From JAUXFK01 sp034189035 (GTDB lineage: Bacteria > Desulfobacterota > UBA8473), in contig JAXHVA010000130.1 in assembly GCA_034189035.1 (NCBI GenBank), positions 1-10,401 on the forward strand: a stretch of 10,401 nt of DNA, written 5' to 3'. Under the pieces are notes generated by a model. It did not search any database and was not told the DNA's origin. It saw only the letters and a list, made by a program, of their open reading frames with translations. Every line of letters starts with the position of its first letter. The first letter of the stretch is position 1. A program made the translations under genes and the position numbers. Below, piece by piece: positions 1 through 5,789 of this stretch.

Positions 1-189
1 ATTTATCTGGTTACATGCCTTTTCGCATGTACGGCACCCCACACAAAAAGTCGTATCAACCAGAACTCCAAGAATATCACCATGACCGACCGTACGCATA
101 TCAGCCCAGACATCACTACTTTTACCTATCACTGTATAGCAACTGATCCCGGCTAACAACCTTAGAAAGTCTCTTCTATCGATACCCAT
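1..189 (-). CDS. hmcB: HmcB-like Tat-exported 4Fe-4S ferredoxin-type subunit (N-terminal part only)
   Basis: The visible 63 residues begin MGIDRRDFLRLLAG, a twin-arginine-type export signal (RRDFL followed by a hydrophobic stretch). The mature start GVLVDTTFCVGCRTCEKACN follows, with a first [4Fe-4S] motif C49-x2-C52-x2-C55-x3-C59. This is the N-terminal layout of HmcB-type and related periplasmic-facing ferredoxin subunits, which pass electrons between a multihaem cytochrome and membrane subunits. The frame runs off the left edge of the window, so the remaining cluster motifs and any C-terminal anchor cannot be seen. The start is 26 bases after the stop of the HmcA-like gene, so it belongs to the same operon. 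The Shine-Dalgarno sequence is weak. The assignment to HmcB rather than another DMSO-reductase-type ferredoxin rests on the Tat signal, the VDTTxCVGC sequence and the HmcA neighbour. Confidence 0.82.
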   Translation of the reverse strand, partial: MGIDRRDFLRLLAGISCYTVIGKSSDVWADMRTVGHGDILGVLVDTTFCVGCRTCEKACNQIN

Positions 190-215
190 ATCTCTGTGTT
201 TCCCAGTTTAACTTT

Positions 216-1886
216 TTAGTTTTTTAGGCTGGCCTTCCTCGCATGGCACCCCGTACATTCTGTAGGCTCAACCCCCATCTCTTTATGACAGCCCAGACAT
301 TGGCGATGATAGGCGCCGAGAAGCCCAGGAACTTCTAATCCTACAGGTCTAATATGCGCACTATGACAGGTATCACAGGTGGGTACCATCTGATTCGGCT
401 GCAACGGACTGTTATGATGACACCCGGAGCATATTGTCATCTTATCAAAATGGAAATGCCTCGCCAATTTACTATTATTTGAGACATCGGTCAATCTCTC
501 AATTATGGCTAAATGGGGGAATTTACCAGGCATATAATCCTTTTGAAGAACTTTGATTGTCATATCCTCAATTAGACCATGGGGCAAAAGATTTTCTGGG
601 GAATCAAGCTCTTTTTCCGACTTTATTTCACTTTCAATCCCAGTATGGCAGGTCTTACAAGATGATTTATTTAAACCATCCTCCATAGAATGATGGCAGC
701 CATTACATAACGGTTCTGATTTATGAGAATTGTGGCAGCCAATGCAACTCCTATCTGAGGTAGTATCATGGTAAGCCTTAGCCAGATTTACATTGCCTCC
801 TTGTAAGCTGCCCTTTTGTGTATGGCATTCTTTGCACGCCATTATCCCCTGATGGTGGCAAGTCCGGCATGTAGGAGTATTTGCTTCATGACCCCTGTGA
901 TTAAAAGGAACTCCTCCCATCCTTGCATCTTCAATACAGATAAGAACTCTATCAGGCTGCCCTCGTTTTGGCCTTGGGATATCTGCTGTTTTTTCTGATA
1001 TCTGCTCCTTCTTTTCAATATGACAACCACCGCAAGAAAAGGGCCCTGTATCTTTTCCTTTCTCTTTGAGCTCCATATGGCATTTGATACAATCCATGTG
1101 AGCTACTTTTCTGAAGGGATGCGTCTGATTCTCGTCTTTTTCCTTATGACAATCCCGGCAAGAAGACTCTTCTCCCTTTTTATAAATAAGCCTTTCTTCC
1201 TCCTCACTATATACATGATGGCATGCCTCACATTTTCCACCTGTGGCAACCTCATGTTGATAATGTAGATAGAAATCGAAGATTACCTGAGGCAATGCTG
1301 TTTTCTTTCGTTCTTTTTCTTTAATATAAAACTCTTTCCAGTTCAGATCCTTTGCATCTTCTTTATGCAGTTCAGCATCTTTATTATGGCAGACAACACA
1401 GTCTCTATGGTAAGTATCTTCAAGACTGTAATAATCCGGACCAATGGGTAGATGTTCTAAGCTCTGACTTTTAGCCTTTATTTTATGGCACTCACCACAT
1501 ATTACAGACCCTGACTTCCTGCCTTCACTTGCAATACTTTTATGGCATCCTATACAACTATCATGGTACGAGTTCATCAAACTCTGTTCAGTACTGTCAT
1601 CTTTTTGCTTGGGGTATTTAAATATGAACCATCCATCCTTATTTTGGGGATGACATACGCCACATCCTTCTTTTTCAAGGGCAAGTGTATGTTTATCATG
1701 ATAGAATTCTACAGGCGGTCTTTCTAATTTTTTAAAGATACCTGTATCTGAAATGAGGATTGGAGGCCCCTCAAAACGGTCGGCACTCCTCTGACTGGAC
1801 AAAATACTATCTGTTCTTCCAAACAAGAAGAAAAAACATATACTTAACCCTATTGCGATAAAAGATGTAACCAGTTTTTTATTCAT
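216..1886 (-). CDS. hmcA: HmcA-like high-molecular-weight multihaem cytochrome c (17 CXXCH motifs)
   Basis: This is a 556-residue periplasmic cytochrome. An N-terminal hydrophobic signal or anchor (about residues 5-23, after MNKK) is followed by 17 CXXCH haem-binding motifs from C75 to C544-H548. Several are CXXCHH or have nearby histidines, as in cytochrome c3 domains. The motifs fall into clusters (1-3, 4, 5-8, 9-13, 14-17) that fit the repeated c3-like modules of HmcA. Known Desulfovibrio HmcA is about 545 residues with 16 haems, so size and design match with one apparent extra site. The expected role is to take electrons from periplasmic hydrogenase, formate dehydrogenase or a small c3, and exchange them with the membrane complex. 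Translation starts at an AAGGAAAGGAAG-type ribosome site, 21 bases after the TmcB-like stop. Membership in the class III cytochrome c family is secure; the electron partner is inferred. Confidence 0.9.
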   Translation of the reverse strand: MNKKLVTSFIAIGLSICFFFLFGRTDSILSSQRSADRFEGPPILISDTGIFKKLERPPVEFYHDKHTLALEKEGCGVCHPQNKDGWFIFKYPKQKDDSTEQSLMNSYHDSCIGCHKSIASEGRKSGSVICGECHKIKAKSQSLEHLPIGPDYYSLEDTYHRDCVVCHNKDAELHKEDAKDLNWKEFYIKEKERKKTALPQVIFDFYLHYQHEVATGGKCEACHHVYSEEEERLIYKKGEESSCRDCHKEKDENQTHPFRKVAHMDCIKCHMELKEKGKDTGPFSCGGCHIEKKEQISEKTADIPRPKRGQPDRVLICIEDARMGGVPFNHRGHEANTPTCRTCHHQGIMACKECHTQKGSLQGGNVNLAKAYHDTTSDRSCIGCHNSHKSEPLCNGCHHSMEDGLNKSSCKTCHTGIESEIKSEKELDSPENLLPHGLIEDMTIKVLQKDYMPGKFPHLAIIERLTDVSNNSKLARHFHFDKMTICSGCHHNSPLQPNQMVPTCDTCHSAHIRPVGLEVPGLLGAYHRQCLGCHKEMGVEPTECTGCHARKASLKN

Positions 1887-1907
1887 CTTCCTTTCCTTCT
1901 TGTTTTA

Positions 1908-3236
1908 TTAGGGTTTTAAATCCTCTGGAATCTCCATTACATCAATCAATATCTCACTGAAAAACTTAGTATGCATATCGAGATTATAATATTCAATTAT
2001 ATCTTCAATCCCGCTGTGACAATTATGACATGGGGTTACAACTAACTTCGCACCTGTTGCTTTGAGTTGTTCAGCCTTGGCCCTGTTGCCCTTTACTCGA
2101 CTCTTCTTCCACGGAGGTCCGCAGTTAATTACCCCTCCACCGGCAGCACAGCAGAAATTGTGTTCATATCTGGGGTATACATCTCTAAAATCTTCGCACG
2201 TTGCGCGCATAATATAACGAAGCATATCTCCGAGGCCTCTTCCCCTGACAATATTACATGGTTCTTGAACCGTTACAGGTTCTTTGAATTTCTTGGCTAT
2301 CTTTATCCTGCCGCTTTTAATAAGCTCATAGTAAAATTGAACGGCATGAATTACCGGTACTGGAGGTTCCTTCCAGGCCAGCCATTTCGGGCCGTCATAT
2401 ACTGCTCCCCGAAAAGCGTGACCGCATTCACCCATCACTATCCTCTTCACCTTCAGTTTCAATGCGGCTTCATGGTGTTTCCGTTCCACTCTGGCCATGG
2501 TTTCAAAGTCACCCGAAAACATGGGCATATTGCTATTATCCCAACCGTCAAAGGAGGGCATTGTCCAATCCATACCCGCAACAGCCATTATCATCGCGAT
2601 ATTGCCTAAAAGCTGGGCAAGGAATTTCGGCTCAGGGCCGATAACGGAATACATAATATCAGCCCCCTCCTTATCGAGAGGAATCCTGGCATTTTTAACC
2701 TCATCTTGTGCATCTTCTTCTTGCCATTGAAGGCTGTCGATCCATTCGTCTTGTCTCACCCACATCTGATTCATAGTGACTGCATGGCTATTGACCGTAT
2801 CCTGGAGATACTGAGGCACAACACCTAAAAGAGCACACATACGGCGTACCAAAAGGAGGAGGTAGGCCATATCAATACCAAAAGGGCAATACATACTGCA
2901 ACGACGGCAGACATTGCATTCAGTATGGGCTATTCTCGAACAGTCTCTTAAAAACTCTCCATCTACCTTACCCTTCTTTCTTATTATCTCCCAGAGTGTC
3001 TGCTTCACTTTACCCACCGGAGAGAACTTAGGATCTTTATCATGGGAAAGATAGAAATGGCAGGCCTCTGCACATAACCCGCAATGAACGCATGTCTGCA
3101 AATAAACCTTTAGCCGGGCAGCAGTCCCTTTGGTCAGGACTCCATTGATTGTACTTTCTATCCTGTCAGGGGTCAGTTTATTGATTTTTTCCTCAATGCC
3201 CGGATCGACTACCGAATCTGATGCAGGCTCAGTCAT
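1908..3236 (-). CDS. tmcB: TmcB/HmcF-like cytoplasmic Fe-S protein with CCG (HdrD-like) domain
   Basis: The protein is 442 residues if it starts at MTEPASDS, chosen because AGGAGGAA sits 5 bases upstream. A longer frame from 3323 would overlap the preceding gene by 65 bases and lacks such a site. Two [4Fe-4S] motifs are visible: C49-x2-C52-x2-C55-x3-C59 and C107-x2-C110-x2-C113-x3-C117. The C-terminal half has a CCG domain with C327, C362-C363 and C403-x2-C406, the pattern that binds the special catalytic 4Fe-4S cluster of HdrB/HdrD. A weaker N-terminal partner site may sit at C271. No signal peptide or membrane segment is seen, so it should lie on the cytoplasmic face beside the cytochrome b subunit. 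Known relatives are TmcB and HmcF, which accept electrons from the membrane subunit; the terminal acceptor is unproven. The gene lies 22 bases after the NarI-like gene. Confidence 0.88.
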   Translation of the reverse strand: MTEPASDSVVDPGIEEKINKLTPDRIESTINGVLTKGTAARLKVYLQTCVHCGLCAEACHFYLSHDKDPKFSPVGKVKQTLWEIIRKKGKVDGEFLRDCSRIAHTECNVCRRCSMYCPFGIDMAYLLLLVRRMCALLGVVPQYLQDTVNSHAVTMNQMWVRQDEWIDSLQWQEEDAQDEVKNARIPLDKEGADIMYSVIGPEPKFLAQLLGNIAMIMAVAGMDWTMPSFDGWDNSNMPMFSGDFETMARVERKHHEAALKLKVKRIVMGECGHAFRGAVYDGPKWLAWKEPPVPVIHAVQFYYELIKSGRIKIAKKFKEPVTVQEPCNIVRGRGLGDMLRYIMRATCEDFRDVYPRYEHNFCCAAGGGVINCGPPWKKSRVKGNRAKAEQLKATGAKLVVTPCHNCHSGIEDIIEYYNLDMHTKFFSEILIDVMEIPEDLKP

Positions 3237-3241
3237 GAGTA

Positions 3242-3249
3242 TTCCTCCT
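3242..3249 (-). promoter_or_regulatory. Ribosome binding site that fixes the start of the tmcB-like gene
   Basis: The minus strand reads AGGAGGAA, then TACTC, then the ATG at 3236. The near-perfect anti-16S match at 5-base spacing supports this start over the upstream in-frame ATG at 3323, which lies inside the preceding coding region. Confidence 0.8.
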
Positions 3250-3258
3250 GTTTTATCC

Positions 3259-3906
3259 TTACCAATCTTTAGAGTTACGCACCGCGCCAAATTCAGAACC
3301 CATATATGCCCTTGTGAATACAAAGTAGAGCATGTGGCTCAATCTGGTAAAGGGTATAGCGATTAACATAATTTCTCCGGATATAATATGAAGAATCAAC
3401 ATCGTCTTGTATGGAAGCCATTGATGATATGCCAAAAATCCTGTAATAAAAGGCGCAACAGCAACTATCAGAAGGGCATAGTCTGATACGAATGTAACAA
3501 ACCTCACCTCAGGGAGTAATAGTCTTCTTATTAGGAAGAAGACTGCAGCAAAAATGACGATTATCGTCATTATATCGGCCGTCCTTTCAGACAGTGTCCA
3601 CCAGCTAATCTTCCAAGACTGATACCAGAGAAGATTGTGAGAAAGGAGGAAAATAGGTGTCAGTATCAGACAGGTATGAAAGGCAAAGGTTATAACTGTC
3701 ATGTATGGCCGTCTTCTCATATTGGTGCTTGCAAAGGGGATAATCCAATGAATCAGGGATCTCAGGCTGTACTTTAAACTCATATAAGGAAAGATGACCT
3801 TCTCCTTATCTGCCAGTTTAAACATCGAGACCAGCCGGTATATACTCCCTCCAATGAAAATGATAAACGAGATCCATACCAGTGGTCCACTCACGAATTC
3901 ATACAT
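3259..3906 (-). CDS. tmcC: TmcC/HmcE-like membrane cytochrome b subunit (NarI family)
   Basis: This 215-residue membrane protein has five clear hydrophobic segments, at roughly residues 5-28, 70-95, 108-130, 137-162 and 168-195, matching the five-helix NarI/DsrM-like fold. Histidines in or beside the helices (FAFHTC, LSHNLLW, LAYHQW, LILHIISGE, RLSHML) are candidates for b-haem ligands. It should receive electrons from the periplasmic cytochrome side and deliver them to the cytoplasmic Fe-S subunit encoded just downstream. The start has a GGGAG site about 9 bases upstream. The gene lies 40 bases after the tryptophan-rich gene and 22 bases before the Fe-S gene. Sequence alone does not separate TmcC from HmcE, which are homologous; the TmcD-like neighbour favours TmcC. 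Confidence 0.85.
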   Translation of the reverse strand: MYEFVSGPLVWISFIIFIGGSIYRLVSMFKLADKEKVIFPYMSLKYSLRSLIHWIIPFASTNMRRRPYMTVITFAFHTCLILTPIFLLSHNLLWYQSWKISWWTLSERTADIMTIIVIFAAVFFLIRRLLLPEVRFVTFVSDYALLIVAVAPFITGFLAYHQWLPYKTMLILHIISGEIMLIAIPFTRLSHMLYFVFTRAYMGSEFGAVRNSKDW

Positions 3907-3946
3907 TTTTCTTTACTCCCTGTTTTTCATAGACTTTTATGCGATT

Positions 3947-5215
3947 TTATATACTTTCCGCCGGTATTACACGGCGATAATACTTTCCATCCTCTATCGC
4001 TTTGATTAAAAGTTTCCTTCCGTCTGGGCTGAAGATCGGACTCCACAGGGCTTCGAATCCATTCTTCCCGACCCTCCCATCCACCACAATGAAGTACTTC
4101 CCATCTTTCTCAGCCTTGGCAGCTACTCTGGCATTGTCAGGGCTAAAGACGGGATCCCAGATCATATCAAAATCCTCTTCCCAGGGGATACCATCCACTG
4201 CGATAGTCCACCGATTGTTTTCCTTAACAACGGCTGCGGTCTTTTTGCTGTCAGGGCTGAAGACAGGATCCAGCACCGCATCTTCGAATGTCTTATTCCA
4301 AGGAGAACCGTCTACTGCGATTGTCCATTTTCCAATTTTCGGTGCCACAATTGCAGCGATTCTCTTTCCGTCCGGGCTGAACTTCTGATGCCAGGTCTGG
4401 ACAAATTTCCTTTCCCATATTATCTGTCCATTCTTCGCCAGGGTCCAGCCGTCATCTGTCTGAACAGGAACCAATACATCCTCACTTTGTGGGTAAAAGG
4501 TCGGTTCCCAAATACACTTGAATATATCATTCCATATATCCCCATTTATAGCTACGGTATATTCGTATTCACTGATCCTGACTTCCGCTGCTACATGAGA
4601 GCTGTCTGAGCTGATGGCAATACTCCATACGTTTAAAAAATTCCTTTTCCATGGCACACCATTCACTGCAACTGTCCAAATACCTTCGGCAAATCCAAAG
4701 ATATCCCCCTCACCTAAGCTTTTGGTTTGAATGGCAGCAGCCGTGTTCTTCCCGTCAGGGCTGAGGGCAAAATCCCTGGCCTCAACATATCCGTTCTCCC
4801 ACGTATTGCCGTTTAAGGATATCCCATACCCATTTTCTCCTTTTACATTTACTGCAATGCTCTTCCCATCCGGAGTGAACTGAACATTCCATACATATTC
4901 AAAGGTCTCTTCCCAGGTTTCATTGTCAGTAGCAACAGTCCACTCATCGTCATTCATACAAAGACATGAAAGCCGATCATCCGGACCGAAACGCAAAGAC
5001 CACAGTTTCTCAAAGGTCTTTTCCCAGGTCTCCCCGTTAACGCACACTGTAAAAACATCTTCCTTTGTCTTTACAGGCGCTGAAATCTTCTCACCATCAT
5101 TGCTTACAACACATTCATGAATCACCGGGAATTTGCGCCTCCACTCGCTTATTTCTGAAATCAACTTTTCTTTGGTTTCCCAGTCCCAATTCTTGAATTC
5201 AGTCATTGATTGCAT
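3947..5215 (-). CDS. tmcD: TmcD-like tryptophan-rich repeat protein (probable beta-propeller)
   Basis: The 422-residue protein has no signal peptide or membrane helix and is unusually rich in tryptophan (about 23, over 5%). It is built of nine tandem repeats of about 38-40 residues. Each reads roughly WTVAVNGxxWxxxFxxxWxxxFSPDGKxxAAxV, the PD40/WD40-like propeller pattern. It matches the tryptophan-rich subunit TmcD of the Desulfovibrio Tmc complex, whose job is unknown and may be structural. It is the first gene of the operon, just behind a strong sigma70-type promoter. The start is ambiguous: the ATG at 5215 has a GGGGGCGG stretch almost touching it, while MTEFKN at 5206 is 9 bases further down and better spaced from that stretch. 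The PD40-type propeller fold is firm; the TmcD name rests on tryptophan content and neighbours. Confidence 0.8.
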   Translation of the reverse strand: MQSMTEFKNWDWETKEKLISEISEWRRKFPVIHECVVSNDGEKISAPVKTKEDVFTVCVNGETWEKTFEKLWSLRFGPDDRLSCLCMNDDEWTVATDNETWEETFEYVWNVQFTPDGKSIAVNVKGENGYGISLNGNTWENGYVEARDFALSPDGKNTAAAIQTKSLGEGDIFGFAEGIWTVAVNGVPWKRNFLNVWSIAISSDSSHVAAEVRISEYEYTVAINGDIWNDIFKCIWEPTFYPQSEDVLVPVQTDDGWTLAKNGQIIWERKFVQTWHQKFSPDGKRIAAIVAPKIGKWTIAVDGSPWNKTFEDAVLDPVFSPDSKKTAAVVKENNRWTIAVDGIPWEEDFDMIWDPVFSPDNARVAAKAEKDGKYFIVVDGRVGKNGFEALWSPIFSPDGRKLLIKAIEDGKYYRRVIPAESI

Positions 5216-5264
5216 CCGCCCCCTGATTGCTATGGTAAAAAAAATGAATTAATATTTACTCTCA

Positions 5265-5293
5265 ATCATACATACACATAGAATACTTGTCAA
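5265..5293 (-). promoter_or_regulatory. Sigma70-type promoter P1 for the tmc/hmc operon
   Basis: On the minus strand, TTGACA (5293-5288) and TATGAT (5270-5265) are separated by exactly 17 bases. The start point would fall near 5258, leaving a leader of about 43-52 bases before the tmcD-like start. A 15-bp palindrome is centred about 62 bases upstream of that start point, a normal place for an activator. Confidence 0.72.
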
Positions 5294-5312
5294 GATTTTT
5301 AATTAAAATATA

Positions 5313-5327
5313 TATCACATTGTGATA
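5313..5327. promoter_or_regulatory. Palindromic operator TATCACATTGTGATA, copy 1
   Basis: This is a perfect inverted repeat with 7-bp arms (TATCACA/TGTGATA) around one central base. It recurs as its exact reverse complement at 5569-5583. Its centre (5320) is about -62 relative to the predicted start of promoter P1. The half-site contains TGTGA, as in Crp/Fnr sites, but the two halves point outwards with a 1-base gap, so it is not a standard Crp site. The binding protein is unknown. Confidence 0.6.
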
Positions 5328-5480
5328 CACTGAATAAAATGCATTCTCTTTATAAAATGTTTATAAAACATATCTAATTCAATCAGTTAATAAAATCTTA
5401 AATCTACTGTTTATTACAAATAGAATGATAAAAAAAGTAATTTATACCTATTTACAATAGTTATTATGAATAGACAGAAT

Positions 5481-5500
5481 TTGAATGAGTATTCATTCAA
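5481..5500. promoter_or_regulatory. TetR/FadR-like palindromic operator
   Basis: TTGAATGA and TCATTCAA are perfect 8-bp arms around GTAT. The core TGAATGAGTATTCATTCA fits the consensus known for the Bacillus FadR (YsiA) TetR-family repressor of fatty acid degradation at all but one position. It covers the predicted start point of promoter P2, where a repressor would block transcription. Related acyl-CoA-responsive TetR regulators occur in Desulfobacterota. No regulator gene is visible here. Confidence 0.5.
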
Positions 5501-5508
5501 TACATAAT
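5481..5508 (+). promoter_or_regulatory. Possible promoter towards the kinase gene
   Basis: TTGAAT (5481-5486) and CATAAT (5503-5508) are 16 bases apart on the plus strand. The -35 box and spacer coincide with the TetR/FadR-like palindrome. It would give a leader of about 275 bases before the kinase. The region is very AT-rich, so a chance match is quite possible. TTGATC (5629-5634) with TATTTA (5653-5658) is a weaker alternative. Confidence 0.25.
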
Positions 5509-5529
5509 ATATTTGGTGAAACCTGTCAA
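5501..5529 (-). promoter_or_regulatory. Sigma70-type promoter P2 (distal) for the tmc/hmc operon
   Basis: On the minus strand, TTGACA (5529-5524) is followed after exactly 17 bases by TATGTA (5506-5501). The start point would be near 5494, inside the TetR/FadR-like palindrome and about 290 bases from the tmcD-like start. The second copy of the 15-bp palindrome is centred about 82 bases upstream, two helical turns further than the matching spacing at P1. Confidence 0.5.
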
Positions 5530-5561
5530 GCTTTTTATTGATTTTTTTAAATAAACCTTGA

Positions 5562-5590
5562 TTTTTTATATCACAATGTGATATAAAAAA
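5562..5590. promoter_or_regulatory. Extended palindromic operator containing TATCACAATGTGATA, copy 2
   Basis: The core at 5569-5583 is the exact reverse complement of copy 1. Here the symmetry extends through flanking A/T and a T6/A6 pair, giving 14-bp arms around A5576. It lies upstream of promoter P2 on the minus strand and also upstream of the kinase gene on the plus strand, so it could serve either. It does not look like a terminator, because it lacks a GC-rich stem. Confidence 0.58.
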
Positions 5591-5789
5591 TTTAATTGAG
5601 AAATCTTTCGACAGACAGACATTGTTTTTTGATCCATATCAAATAGAAAGGATATTTACGTGTCTATCCAGAAATGAGCGATTCTATTCAAGGTCAAGGA
5701 AGGAGAAGGGATTAAAATCTGGGCCTGGCACAGAAATTGGGCAAGAAAATTATTTCTGAATAGGCACTATTTTATCCAGATTATGCGTT

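Larger units (their letters stand above)
5216..5789. other. Divergent AT-rich intergenic control region
   Basis: This 574-base stretch separates the redox operon from the kinase gene. It contains promoters P1 and P2, two matching palindromes and the FadR-like palindrome, all entered separately. No credible gene is seen. A 13-codon frame from the ATG at about 5675 and a purine-rich stretch (AAGGAAGGAGAAGGG, about 5696-5710) are present, but neither leads to a convincing coding start. Confidence 0.7.

Noticed and set aside
130..189. Lipoprotein signal in the HmcB-like protein (Cys17)
   Set aside because: The residues before the cysteine (GIS) do not fit a lipobox; the RRDFL twin-arginine signal explains the N-terminus.
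2067..2609. 180-codon plus-strand open frame
   Set aside because: It lies wholly antisense to the TmcB/HmcF-like gene, whose cluster motifs are clear; composition and lack of any domain mark it as a shadow frame.
4002..4388. 128-codon plus-strand open frame with repeated LSGLKTG units
   Set aside because: The repeats are the antisense image of the FSPDG repeats of the TmcD-like propeller gene.
5313..5327. Standard Crp/Fnr or DnaA binding site
   Set aside because: Crp-type half-sites should face inward with a 6-base gap; here they face outward around one base. The DnaA box TTATNCACA is not matched.
5562..5590. Long palindrome considered as a transcription terminator
   Set aside because: The stem is almost all A/T, has no real loop and sits upstream of promoters on both strands; an operator fits better.
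5726..5740. Possible sigma54 promoter TGGCAC-N5-TTGG before the kinase
   Set aside because: The -12 element lacks the nearly invariant GC (TTGG instead of TTGC), so it is only a near match.
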